From: Purshia tridentata | Taxonomy: Eukaryota; Streptophyta; Magnoliopsida; Rosales; Rosaceae | Direction: 5' to 3' | Assembly (NCBI GenBank): GCA_003254885.1 | Contig: QANT01009143.1 | Span: 1 to 39,593, forward strand | DNA length: 39,593 nucleotides | Notes under the pieces: generated by a model | Seen by the model: only the letters and a program-made list of their open reading frames with translations | Told to the model about the DNA's origin: nothing | The model's database searches: none | Program-made: the position numbers and the translations under genes | Part shown: piece after piece, positions 10,032-21,111 of the stretch | How positions within the stretch are numbered: position 1 is the first letter of the stretch | How the letters are laid out: each line of letters starts with the position of its first letter

Positions 10032-10355
10032 AGCAACAATGAAAACACTCCCTGCCCTGTAGTTGAAGCAACCATTATTAGCTGTTCTATAACACCAATC
10101 CATTCAACTAAGATTCTTAAATTTTAAGATTTTATCTGCGAGATCTCCTTCAACTTACCCTCACCCTCCCACCACATCCACCACTCAAACCCAAAAGACA
10201 AAAAAAGTTAAGAAAAAGAAAGATAAGCTTTACCATGTTATCTCAGCGGATGATTTTCTTCCACCTCTTGTCAGTCTGCTGAAATGACTCATGATAGAGA
10301 AGAAACGTGATAAATTGATGCTTTCTGTTAGTCTGTTACATGGGAATAAGATAAT
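10032..10355. other. Intergenic DNA between convergent genes
   Basis: No gene, RNA or repeat is supported. It lies between the KLCR and PPR 3' sides. Confidence 0.4.
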
Positions 10356-10409
10356 AAACCAATATGAAACTCCTGACAAGAAAAAAAAAAAAAAAAAAAA
10401 CAAAAAATN

Positions 10410-10460
<51 letters not shown>

Positions 10461-10470
10461 AATATTAAAC
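10356..10470 (+). repeat. Long poly(A) tract with an N, flanked by 15-bp direct repeats
   Basis: AAACCAATATGAAAC at 10356-10370 and AAACCAATATTAAAC at 10456-10470 differ at one base. Between them lie TCCTGACAAG and then almost pure A from 10381 to about 10458, with the window's only ambiguous base at 10409. The layout (target repeat, ten-base body, very long A tail, target repeat) matches a nearly bodiless retroposition event. The tail length and the N also make assembly uncertainty likely. Confidence 0.6.
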
Positions 10471-10807
10471 AATGTAGAGAAATAACCTACCAGTCTTCTA
10501 CAAATGCTCTTCTAGGTCCGCTAAATGGAGATTAGGCAGTTGCTCGTCTAGATCTTATATACAAATGCTTGGCGCATTGCCTGTGGAAGTTTTTTTTCAA
10601 TAATCCTTTTACTATATATGGAAAGATCAGCATAAATTGAGAAGTCAATCAGTTGCAAAGATAGATGGATAGGAATCATGAATAATTTCTTTGCTGGAAT
10701 GTATATTATTGAATGGGAATTATCCCAATCCTCCTCAGTCACTCGAAACAGTACTGAATTTCCTTTCTAACTAAAAGAAATATTGCCTGGCAATGGACTG
10801 AGAATCA

Positions 10808-13348
10808 TCAGGTCATCATTTCCATTGGAACTGTTTGGTTATTGTGTCTACTTGCACCCCAAAACAGCAAATCATTGTCTTTAAATGATATAAGATCTTC
10901 ATCATTAATCTCATCAAGCCCGGCAGTTACTGTCAGTAATTGAGGAATATATCCTGCCTTTCTCATTTCAATCGTTAAATTTTCAATTGTAGCATATATC
11001 TCCTCCGACTGGTTATGAGAATTATCACCTGCAGTAAATACATGAACATTGTTATCAACTTCAATCCAACTACATCCAGGCCTCTTCTTGAGTCCCCTGT
11101 ATTTGATATCTGATCTAACCCTACTAACTTCATTCCATTTCCCATTATCTTCATATAAGTTTGCAAGAAGTGAACGGTAACCGATACTAGAAGGATCAAG
11201 TTCGAAGACATGTTCAGCCACAACTTTTGCCAGTCTTTCATCACCATGAATTTTGCATGACCCAAGCAATGATCCCCATATACGGTCATCAGGGGCAAGA
11301 GGCATTGTCAAAATCATATCATATGCTTGCTTCAGATGGCCAGCTCGGCCTAAAAGATCAACCATGCAGGTGTACTGTTCAAGTTGAGGTTCAATTTTGT
11401 AATCTTTAACCATACGTTGAAAATATTTCAATCCCTCTTCAACCTTCCCTGCATGGCTGCATGCAGATAGAAGAGCTGTAAAAGTTGCATGGTCAGGCTT
11501 CAGTCCTGCTGCTTCCATTTTCTCAAATAAAGCAAATGTTTCATCCACACGGCCATGCATTCCTAACCCCAAGATAATTGAATTCCATGATACTTCATTT
11601 CTTTCAGGCATTTTCTCAAATATAGTCCATGAGCTCTTTATGTCTCCACATTTTGCATAGGTAGTTATTAGAGAATTTCTCACAAGAATATTGGACTCAA
11701 ATTCTTGTCGTAATAAGTAACCATGAACCTCCTTGCACAACTTCATGACAGACAATTGAGCACAAACTGATAGAATACTAGCAACTGTCACAGTATTGGG
11801 TCTAATTTTTTCGAATTGCATGTCAAGGAATGCCTTTAAAGCTTCATCTGGATACTCATTCTGAGTACATCCAGATATCAAGGCATTCCACGATATCAAA
11901 TCTCTAGCTGGTAGTCTATAAAAGACCTTTTGAGCAGACTCCATATCTCTGCATTTAGCATACATATCAACTAAGGCACCTCCAACAAAAAAATCTGAAT
12001 AAAACCCCATTTTCACTACTAGCCCATGGATTTCCATGCCTATAGACTTAACAGTCAAGGACGAACAGGCCCGCAGAACAGCCAAGATTATGACAGAGTC
12101 TACAAAGCCATTTTCCAATATATAGTCATGGAACAGATTCAATGCCTCATGAGGACGATTACTTTGAGCAAAATTTGAGATGACAGCTCCCCACATGACC
12201 AAGTTACGGTTTAGAGACCTTCTGAAGATTTCAAGACCAGCTTTGCTATCCCCACATTTAAAATACATGTCCATAAGAGCTGTTTCAACTCTTACATCAA
12301 TGTTCAATTGAGTGCTAAAACTGAACTTATGGATTTGCTTTCCGAATGCTAAATCCATCAGCTGAGAGCACAGAACTATAACGGCAACCGTCGTGGAAGT
12401 ATCTGGTAACAACCCAATTGCCAACATGTCTAGGAACAACTCCACTGCATGTGAAAAACACCTATTAGAGACATATCCTGAGATCATCACATTCCATATC
12501 ACTGGATTCCCTCTGATAGACTCTTCATTAATGACACTCCTAAAAACATATTGTGCATTCTGTATGTCCCCACATTTCATGTACATATCGATTAATCCGC
12601 TAACCAAGAACTCATCAGTATCTAGAGCACGTTTCACAACAAACCCATGAATTTCTCTTCCATGAACTAAAGACTGAGCTGCAGAGCACGACGTGAGAGC
12701 TGAAAGGCAAGCCACCCGATTCGGTAACACCCAGTGATCCTCGACCATCATCTGATTAAACATCTGCAATGAACGCATGTAATCTCCTGAATGGCAAAAC
12801 CCAGATATCATTGTGTTCCATGAAACCAAATCCCTTTCGGGCATTTTCTCAAACATCTGAACTGCATCCTCAACCGCTCCGCATTTCCAGAAAACGCTCA
12901 AAAGCGAATTGACATCATAAACATCACCCAGAACTCCTAATTTCAACACATGCCCATGAATCTCCCTGGCCTTGCCTACATCAGACAGCCCCCCAAAAGC
13001 CTTAATCAGACACGGAAAGAACTTAAATTCCTCAACTGGCAAACCAAATTCGAGCATTCTAACGTAAATCGTTATTGCGTCTTCGCAGCACCCATCCTCA
13101 ACATACTTCTTGACCAGCTCACCAGCCGACAAAACATCGACCAAAGAACAATTCCTCGAAAACCCACGTCCCGAAATTGATTTCCGAGATGGGGTTTCCA
13201 GGAATTCTATTCCAGAAGAAAAATTATGCAACTTGGAAGTAAAAGATACTAAGCAAGGCGTTCTTGCACGACTTCTGAGTTGGTGCTGCGTACAGTGACC
13301 GTACGTATGAATTGAATAGGAAGAGCCTTGCGGTCTGACGATTGCCAT
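10808..13348 (-). CDS. Pentatricopeptide repeat protein, PLS subfamily with E domain
   Basis: One intronless frame on the minus strand gives 846 residues if it starts at MAIVRPQ (13348). The frame is open for 23 more codons upstream, but the downstream ATG gives a more typical organelle presequence: basic, Ser-rich and poor in acidic residues. Arrays of P, L and S repeats fill about residues 75-680, with hallmark strings such as ERDLVSWNTMISGFCHSGD, LIDMYMKCGDIQNAQYVF and NALISGCTQNEYPDEAL. An E-domain region follows (GSLLGSCKIHGDERLA through KKRPGCSWIEVDNNVHVF). There is no C-terminal DYW deaminase, so it would recruit one in trans if it acts in editing. PLS-class proteins bind one base per repeat and direct C-to-U editing, splicing or stabilisation of plastid or mitochondrial RNA. 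Absence of introns is normal for the family. The exact orthologue and target RNA cannot be told. Confidence 0.93.
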   Translation of the reverse strand: MAIVRPQGSSYSIHTYGHCTQHQLRSRARTPCLVSFTSKLHNFSSGIEFLETPSRKSISGRGFSRNCSLVDVLSAGELVKKYVEDGCCEDAITIYVRMLEFGLPVEEFKFFPCLIKAFGGLSDVGKAREIHGHVLKLGVLGDVYDVNSLLSVFWKCGAVEDAVQMFEKMPERDLVSWNTMISGFCHSGDYMRSLQMFNQMMVEDHWVLPNRVACLSALTSCSAAQSLVHGREIHGFVVKRALDTDEFLVSGLIDMYMKCGDIQNAQYVFRSVINEESIRGNPVIWNVMISGYVSNRCFSHAVELFLDMLAIGLLPDTSTTVAVIVLCSQLMDLAFGKQIHKFSFSTQLNIDVRVETALMDMYFKCGDSKAGLEIFRRSLNRNLVMWGAVISNFAQSNRPHEALNLFHDYILENGFVDSVIILAVLRACSSLTVKSIGMEIHGLVVKMGFYSDFFVGGALVDMYAKCRDMESAQKVFYRLPARDLISWNALISGCTQNEYPDEALKAFLDMQFEKIRPNTVTVASILSVCAQLSVMKLCKEVHGYLLRQEFESNILVRNSLITTYAKCGDIKSSWTIFEKMPERNEVSWNSIILGLGMHGRVDETFALFEKMEAAGLKPDHATFTALLSACSHAGKVEEGLKYFQRMVKDYKIEPQLEQYTCMVDLLGRAGHLKQAYDMILTMPLAPDDRIWGSLLGSCKIHGDERLAKVVAEHVFELDPSSIGYRSLLANLYEDNGKWNEVSRVRSDIKYRGLKKRPGCSWIEVDNNVHVFTAGDNSHNQSEEIYATIENLTIEMRKAGYIPQLLTVTAGLDEINDEDLISFKDNDLLFWGASRHNNQTVPMEMMT

Positions 13349-14374
13349 CGTTTCTGGTCCAAAGTTTTCCGGCTCCGAACGACGTCGTAAGAAAAGGCGG
13401 GATTTTCTTTCACGCAACCGCTGGGAGCGTTGCTGAGGTTAATTTCAATTTGATTGCAAAAAAATTAACTAAAAAAAGATTTAGGCCGTTTATTTTAAAT
13501 TGAGAATCAATAATTCATTTAAGAGATTATAAATATAAACTCTGAGTAAAATTTATTTCAATAAACTAATTCGTCATATAAAAAATTTACATCTCTACAG
13601 CCTTTCTCCTGTCGGCATATGAATTAAAAATATAATTATTGATATGAGATTCATTTTTCACCACCATATTTTTGTGGTAAGCAAAAATTTACTCATTGAT
13701 TTGAAGCTATTGAATTGTATTATTGCAAGTAAAACTGCAGTTCTGTTCAATATATGCGAAAACAGTTTATAAAATTGAACTATTGAACAATCACTGTGAA
13801 TGCTCTAATTAACTAGGCTAAAGTATACTTTTATTCTCAATATGTTATAATTTGATCCTGTAACTTTAATTATTCTTATTTTGTTGTTTTTAAAAAAATC
13901 ATACCAATTTAAGGACAAATTATTATTTTCACCCATTTAATTTGTTTAATTCATCATTGAATCATTAATGAATTATGAAATATATTACTAAAATTTAAAT
14001 GATTCATAACTAAGGTACGTGATAATAAAGGTAACTAATTTGACAATTTAATAAATAAAATACTAAAATATCAATAAATTTCAATGATTTATAAATTACA
14101 TGATTAAAATAATAACAATTGAAATTATAAGGACTAATGTGAAACATAATCCAAACTAACATAACCAAATATGAAATTTGGCCAATTAAGTATTCATCCA
14201 TACGGCGCCGTCGCTTGTTAGGGCATAGTATAGAAATGACAGTTAAATGACTTAAATACCCTTTAGCGGGTTTTCTTTTCCGCTCGTTGTCTTCTTCCTC
14301 TTCTACTCAGTCTGCTGAGCTCTAATCGCCGAGTAGTAATTACTCGTCCAAAAATCGCACAATTTTGCGATAGA
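13349..14374. promoter_or_regulatory. Bidirectional intergenic region PPR/RRP40
   Basis: This 1-kb gap separates divergently transcribed PPR (-) and RRP40 (+) and must hold both promoters. Most of it is very AT-rich. The section 13810-14190 has loosely complementary ends (a GGCTAAAGTATAC-type left end and a TTTGGCCAATTAAG right end) and may be an old MITE, but no clean target duplication was found. The last 170 bp before the RRP40 ATG are less AT-rich and contain ACGGCGCCGTCG at 14202-14213. Confidence 0.4.
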
Positions 14375-16784
14375 ATGGCAGATAAAGCGCCCAATTCTCC
14401 GGCGAGCTTCGTCGACCAATCAGTCGTAAGGAATCCTCTTTCTATTTCTCTAAAAAAATTATACCTTTTTTAAAAAAAAAAAATTTCTTTTTGTTAATTT
14501 CGAATGTATGGTGTTTAGGTTCCAGGCGATGTGGTTCTTGACCTCTCAAACATGGCTAACCAGACCATCAAGCTCGGTGGCGGTCTCCGCCAGGTCTCTC
14601 TCTCTTTCTCTCTGCTCAAATGGCTATCAAAGCTCTCTCTCATAATTTTCTTTTCTTTGTTTTTTTAAATTCAGGATTGTGATGCAATATCTGTGATGAA
14701 GGCTGGGAAGTTGAAGTTCTCGAAGCCAAACAAATATTGGGTCGAAACATCCCAGAAAAGGGTCAGTATGTTTCCACATTAAAAAAAAAATGTTACTTTT
14801 TTTTCTTGCACCTAATATTTTAATCAATGTTGTTTGTGCAGTACGTGCCTTGCGTAGAGGACTCTGTTCTTGGAATTGTGGTGGACTCTAAAGCAGATGT
14901 AAGAGCTTTTGTATATCCTTGTGTATGATTTTGGTTCTTTGCTGCCAGCTTCTTGTTTATTTATTTTTTTTGTCCTTGTATGGGTTTAGAATTTTCTGGT
15001 GGACATTAAAGGACCCTCATTGGCATTTTTGCCTGTGCTTGCTTTCGAGGGGGGAACCAGGAGAAACATACCAAAGTTTCAGGTTTGTTTAAATTGAAGT
15101 CATATTTATTCCTATGTTCCATTAATTTTACATAATCTACACTAAACATGTTTTTGCATACTTTTGCAACATAATTTGTAATGCAAGGAACGAGAAAAAT
15201 ATGCGTAAATTTCATATAATATATTTAATGATTAATATAAGCTTAAAACCACAACAATATATGTTGCGAGTATTAAAAAAACGTATATGCGCATGTTATA
15301 CATGCGTTCACAAATTATAGTTTACAATTACAAAATTTGTAGTACTAAGATCCAAATATATTCAATTGTGAGAATATGGATTAGAGTGTATGATCTGTTT
15401 TAAGATCAGTATCCCTTATACTTTGTTCAACGTGTCACTAATAAAACATCCTTATCATCTCTTCATAGTCCTAACCATCAGTGAAGCAACTGTCATTATC
15501 TCTCTGCAATTCAGCCATGCTGCCTCATCTATTAGACAAGTTGTTATGACTGCTAATAAAAAGTTATTTACATATTAGGGAGATGTTGGGGCCTTTTATG
15601 AGATTAAGTAATATAGTTGATCTGATCTTGTTGTTGGTAACTGATTCTATACTGATCTAGTAGTAATTTCATTGTTGTAATATTGGCCCTTTGCTTTATA
15701 TGCATGTAGGTACAGTGCTTTATAGTAATTTCATTATTTTTGCTATTTATTCTCTTAACTTCAAATTCAGGTCTATTATTTTTTATTTTTTGCAATACTT
15801 CACTGTGGCTAATGAGTTGCTTGGCAGGTAGGTACTTTGCTTTATGTTCGGGTCGTGAAGGCAAACCCCGGCGTGAATCCTGAGTTGTCATGCACTGATG
15901 GTTGGTTTTGTATCTTAATCTTTTTCAAATTTATGTCTGTCTTCCCCTGTGTATTATTTCTTGTTAATGTTGATTTACTGGATTCTTATGATTATTTTTT
16001 GACTTTGTTCCAAATTGATATGTGAACTATAGCCAGTGGAAAAGCAGGAGAGTATGGCCCCCTTAAAGAAGGCTTCATGTTTGAATGTTCAACTGGCCTC
16101 TCAAGAATGTGAGATGTAGTTCCCTTGCTATGATACTTAGAAGTCCTTTGGAGATGGATACTGCTCTTGTCTAAGCACATAGTCAATGCATAAAGCAGCT
16201 ATAGATTGAGGGTGTTCCTTGTTCTACGGTAGTTTAACAAGTCATCTGGTTTTCAGGTTGTTGAGTACACCAACATGTCCAGTTCTTGCGGCACTTGGAA
16301 AGAAGCTTTCCTTTGAGATAGCAATTGGTTTGAATGGCCGTGTTTGGGTATATTTCTTAAGGCCCTTTTTTCTTTGTTCTTCTTTTTTAATGGAATTATT
16401 ATTATTTTTTAATTGTATTGAAGCATTTTCTTACATCCATTGTATCTTAGTAGCACCTAATTTTCTTTGCTTTTGGCATCAATAGTAAAATCTATTGAAC
16501 TCTAAGACCATTGCTTGTAGGCTTGAGTAGCCTTTCTTGAGACTTGGCTGAACTTAATTCTCAGTTGGGACATTTTCATTGTTAAACTTATTTCATATTT
16601 GGAAACATAATCTTTCTAATACCACTGTTCCTTTCAAATTCTTATTTAATTTTAGGTCAATGCTGCTTCACCATCTATGGTGATCGTTGTTGCTAATGCA
16701 ATTATGAACTCGGAGTCTCTGAGTGGGGTGCAGCAGACAATTATGGTGGATAAACTTATTCAGAATTTGAAGTTATCAAGTTAG
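14375..16784 (+). CDS. RRP40: Exosome complex component RRP40
   Basis: Nine exons (14375-14425, 14519-14593, 14675-14761, 14842-14898, 14990-15082, 15828-15900, 16033-16108, 16257-16347, 16656-16784) join in frame into 243 residues, each with GT-AG borders. RRP40 (EXOSC3) is one of three S1/KH cap subunits of the RNA exosome, which guides RNA into the ring for 3'-5' decay and for rRNA and snoRNA processing in nucleus and cytoplasm. The N-terminal segment is VPGDVVLDLSN. An S1 fold follows at about residues 60-140 (VEDSVLGIVVD, VGTLLYVRVVKANPGVNPEL). A KH domain at about 150-235 carries the diagnostic GLNG (195-198) before RVW. Length is close to that of plant orthologues. The long intron 5 (745 bp) holds no other gene. 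The first exon is only 17 codons. Confidence 0.95.
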
Positions 16785-19700
16785 TCTATTACGCAATGAT
16801 TCAAACTGGTATCTTAATTTTCTGCGTGTTTCTGTACCATTTACTCCGATTCTTTCATGATATGAACTTTTTTGCTTTAATGTTTTTCGTGTAGCATGAC
16901 AATTCAAGAACTGCAAGCATTGTGGCTGTCAAACTCACCCATTTTGCTACATAGTAGACATTTTTTTCATGAAGGGTTAAGAAGACACAAGAATCCAGTG
17001 ACCACAATATCAAATGCTAAAATGGTCTTGAGCATGTGCCTTCTGATTCATTCTACCTTCTGAATCCTGTGAACCCTAAACCAGTAGAGATGTCCATAAA
17101 ACTATGTTTTAATTTTGGTTTTGTCATTTAGCTTTAGAATTTAGAGGTATATTGTCATTTAAGCAGCAGCTTTCATTGTGTAAGTTGATGTGAGCCTCTT
17201 ATTTTACATTTTCAAAGGAAATTCGACTTTGTGTCAACATTATTCTAATGTTACAGATTACAAATACAAGGCTGCAAAGATTCTCTATTTTTTCACTCCC
17301 AGGTTGAGTGTGATATTGCATTGCTGGCTAGCAGTGTACGTTATCAAGTATACGTTGCCCATTTTTTCACATCTGAGTCAGAGAGCTATACTACATGTTA
17401 AAACCTGTACTTGGGGGCCATTATAATTCTTTGTTTGAAGGCAGGGCTGTCGTGTGATGTGTCAGTTTGCCAGAAAATTACCAAGTAGCAATGCTAACTT
17501 AGTTTAATCCTTTTCTTAGTTCAATGGTTTAATAAACTTACAAAAGTAAAATATTTTAGAGCCCTAGTTAGAAGCAGATTATGCTAACTTAGTCCAGAGC
17601 CATCAATCCATAATATCCATTGCCCATATGTGCTTAGTCTTTGAATCTCAAGACTTAAATTGGAGATGAGAGAAAAATGATCACGGACTGTTTCAGCCAT
17701 ATGGACCAATAAAGTCTTGACACGCCCCAACAGTGACCCAGAGAGAAGCCTAATGTTCTGATTCGTGCATTAAATACAACTGCTTCACTCACATGGACAA
17801 GGTCCGAGTGGTTACTGTTGTTATAATAGACCTACGGTAATCTCATTGAATGCTACTGTTGTTTCATTCGGGTCTATAGTAGTCCAAACGACAGTGATGC
17901 AGATAATCAAACTTACAAAGTACAAACACACAGGCTCTCACACAGACCTGAAGTGGATCCTGCATTGCCTTGTTAGATTTTTTTCTCTGACTCTGTCACT
18001 TCTTTAGATTTTAAATTTTGATTAGCTAAGTTTCTATTGAGTCGGTATTGACTATGTCAAAGTAAAGTTTCTGAAAAGTCGCAACTGGGTCAATGAGGTT
18101 ATTATGATATATATTGCATTATTGCATGTACATGTGAATTGTGAAACATTCAATAACAAGGAGTCTGGTACAAGTGGGAAAAAAAACTCAAAACCCCAGT
18201 CCTTTTGTGCAACCATGGAGAATTGAAATTATTATGTGGTTCACATGAGTTTTGAACCAGAAAAATAATGGCCTAATTATTTCACTTCGAGTGGTTCATC
18301 AGACCCATATGTTCGATCCTTTGGAAAATAGAAATATACCAGGAACAATTAACCAGTTGTGGTTTGAATCCCCATAATAATTTGATTCTTCATTATATTT
18401 CTCACATGCAGACCATTGGGTTCACATAGTACTGCCAGGTAATTTAAAGATACTGACATCTATATCTCAGACTCACATTGAAACTTCAAGGGCCACAGAT
18501 ACTAGTCCAGCGCCTTTGGGTGTTGATGAATAATAAGTTGCATACATACTGATGCCTATAACAACATGTGGCAGTAGCTATGGCTCAACTCAATTGTGAA
18601 TAACCCCAGACTCAAAGACAACCTACCCTGCCCTTCTCTCTCTCACTCTCTCTCTCTCTCTCCACGGGCTTTTGGGGAGAAAGAAACAAAACCGATCATT
18701 CAAGGAGTACAAGACCTGAAAAGTACTCACAACCCAGAAGCTAGCTAGCTAGCTAGTATTTTGCAGAGAATAGAATGCTCACTGCATCAATTCCACCATT
18801 TTCTCTTTGACATATATTTTATGTTGATAGAATATGAATCCCAACTACATATTTAACAAAATTTCACTTAATCAATCATCCGAACTACATAGTCTAACTA
18901 TCAAATTCGAGAGTTTATCTAATGAGATAGATATGTTGAATTTTAATCAAGCAAAACTTTCACATAATTAATGAGAGATTGACAGCCGGATAGAATTTCA
19001 ATTTTAACGTATACGTAAGATATCCAATGCCTAGATTCACTGCTTTGCATAGAGACTTGTGTACCAATAATATTCAAACTTTCACTCAATAGGTGCTAAC
19101 CCAAATGCCAAAGGCACACAAAAAGTGAAAGTGAAACAAAACAAAAAGAAAACAAAGTTTCACCAATTCATGCATGCGAATATAACGAAACCAAGTTGCT
19201 ATGGAGATTTTTTCCTTTCTTTCAATTCTTTAGCATAAGGTTGTGAGAAATGCCCCAATCGATGGAAAGGGACTCTGCAATTGGATTCAGCAAACAACAA
19301 TAGTCGCATTTAATGTTAGGCATAAGCTGATAAAGCACGTGAGTCAAGACAGCATGCAATGTTTGTCTCTTTTATTAAAACAATGTGTGACACAAGCATT
19401 TTTTCTCTGTTTTTTCTTGCATGTTTGTCACACTATAGGGCATGGCCACGACATTTTTGTGGGTTCTATTTTTTCAGAATATATAGGATAATGCTCAATC
19501 TTTTACTAGAGTAATTTGATAATCAATACATTTAAACCATACATTCAAACAAAAATCGATGATTTTGATAAAATGATAATAAAAAATTCAGATAAGCAAA
19601 TTTCTTACTCTTGCATACTGCAAAATCCCTTGGCAGATCTTTTTATCTTGAAAAATTGTTTACTGCAATCGCCATATAGTGTATGAGCGAGTTTGTCTAT

Positions 19701-20460
19701 AAACTAATAATCGAATTTTAATAAATTATATATATAAGAATTTAATAAAAAATCTCAAAAGCCAACACAATGATAGAATAATATATTGCTTGCTTGTTGT
19801 CATTGGAATGTGCATTTGTATCTTTTCCTTCATGATGACTGGTTATTCTTCCAACATTTACGTTTGGCCAAATCGATCAGTTTCTTGTCATTTCTTCATT
19901 ATTGGAAGCCTTTAATGATTTGATGAGCTCCTCTAATAGTCAAACTTCAATCATACTAAAGGGATTATAATAATAGATCACATTAGTAAACTACATTCAT
20001 TACGTAAAGGGATATTATTATATTAATTACCAACTTATCATAATCAGTAATATAACAAGTGAATTTTAGTACATGTGGCATTTGGTCTAAAAATGTAATT
20101 CATTATTCAACAATATTCATGAAACTTAAAAGTTGTGTTTAGATCTATAGGTGCGTACAGTTATCAATCGGAGATGCATACAGATCTATAATGGTGCCTA
20201 CACTTATCAAAAGCTAGCTTAATTATGAGTTTAGCTAGGTAACCTATAATTACATTTAAGGTGCAAGTAATTTATTAATGATGAGGAAAATTAATTAAGG
20301 GGCCGCGTGATTTGTTTGTGAAAGCAAGAGGGATGGCAGTGATGGGATCCAGTCCATATGCATGTGGGCGTTTGGTTAACAACAAAAAAACAAAGCTAGC
20401 TTGCTCATCTATTAAGTTGTTTTACTGTTCATAAATGGTACTATCAATCCATCGCAAACA
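16785..20460. other. Long gene-free AT-rich region
   Basis: I find no supported gene or RNA over about 3.7 kb. A CT-rich microsatellite lies near 18632-18663. Around 18230-18380 there are B-box-like strings (GTTCGATCC, GGTTTGAATCC) that hint at SINE debris without clear ends. The 82-codon frame at 19243-19491 shows no family resemblance. The last part before the MYB gene is its probable distal promoter. Confidence 0.5.
18632..18663 (+). repeat. CT dinucleotide microsatellite
   Basis: An interrupted (CT)n tract, CTCTCTCTCACTCTCTCT and continuing. It is a simple sequence repeat in intergenic DNA. Confidence 0.85.
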
Positions 20461-20655
20461 TAAGAACTTGAGCGGGATTCTCTATCACATCAATATGTGT
20501 AAGAAAAAAAACCGATTAAAATTTAACACTTAGTGCAGAGAAAGAAAAATAGTAAAAGTGAGAAAACAAATAGAGATCGACTGTTAAGTTTTAATTGTTA
20601 TTTTTTACTATTCAGCATAATAACGTGGTAAAAAATTTCCAGATAAGTTTTTCTC
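20461..20655. mobile_element. MITE-like repeat, copy 1
   Basis: The ends are inverted and imperfect. The left end reads TAAGAACTTGAGCGGGATTC, and the right end on the other strand reads GAGAAAAACTTATCTGGAAA. Internal sequence resembles the element at 38841-39044 in the same order: an AAAAAAA..GATTAAAATTTAACA block and ATAACGTGGTAAAAAATTTCC near the right end. No transposase is encoded, so it would be non-autonomous. No exact target duplication was found. It sits about 450 bp upstream of the MYB gene. Confidence 0.45.
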
Positions 20656-20926
20656 AATCAATATATGCACTTGGATTACTTTTTTGTTGTATGATATATA
20701 AGCATTATAATATATTATTATAATGATAAGTAGTATGGTAGCGTAGTGCCAAGCAATCATATTTATAGTGCGTTGCTGATGCTGATGCAGATGGTGAAAT
20801 TAGATAGCCTCCACTAATTTATATCAGTACTCACACTCAGTACTAGCTAGCTCCCAAAGTCCCAATATAAATATCAAGGCATATATATGACTTTACAAAC
20901 TATAATATATATATATATGTATAATA

Positions 20927-20976
20927 TAAGCACCATATAGTTTGTACCAAATTAAAACAATAAGCACCATATAGTT
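20927..20976 (+). promoter_or_regulatory. Duplicated 16-bp promoter motif of the MYB gene
   Basis: TAAGCACCATATAGTT occurs at 20927-20942 and exactly again at 20961-20976, 34 bp apart. It lies 135-185 bp before the MYB ATG, next to an AT-dinucleotide run that could supply the TATA box. Paired copies may be a duplicated factor-binding site or a recent local duplication. Function is unknown. Confidence 0.5.
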
Positions 20977-21111
20977 GTTTCCTCCAAAAAGCCAGCACAT
21001 TGACCCAAGTCTAGCTAGTCTAACTAGTTCTCTTTACTTCTCTGCTCTCTGTCTCTCTGTCTCTCTGCTCTGTGTCAAGAGTCTTGCCCTTGCTTTACAA
21101 GAACAACAACA

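Noticed and set aside
13349..13417. Earlier ATG of the PPR frame, adding 23 residues
   Set aside because: Those residues are dominated by Arg, Glu and Pro and fit a leader poorly. The MAIVRPQ start gives a typical organelle presequence. It cannot be fully excluded.
13810..14190. Old MITE in the PPR/RRP40 gap
   Set aside because: The ends are only loosely complementary and no target duplication was seen, so it is mentioned in the region description only.
18301..18380. Possible tRNA or SINE from GTTCGATCC and GGTTTGAATCC words
   Set aside because: No acceptor stem, D arm or anticodon arm could be folded around them, and no element ends were found.
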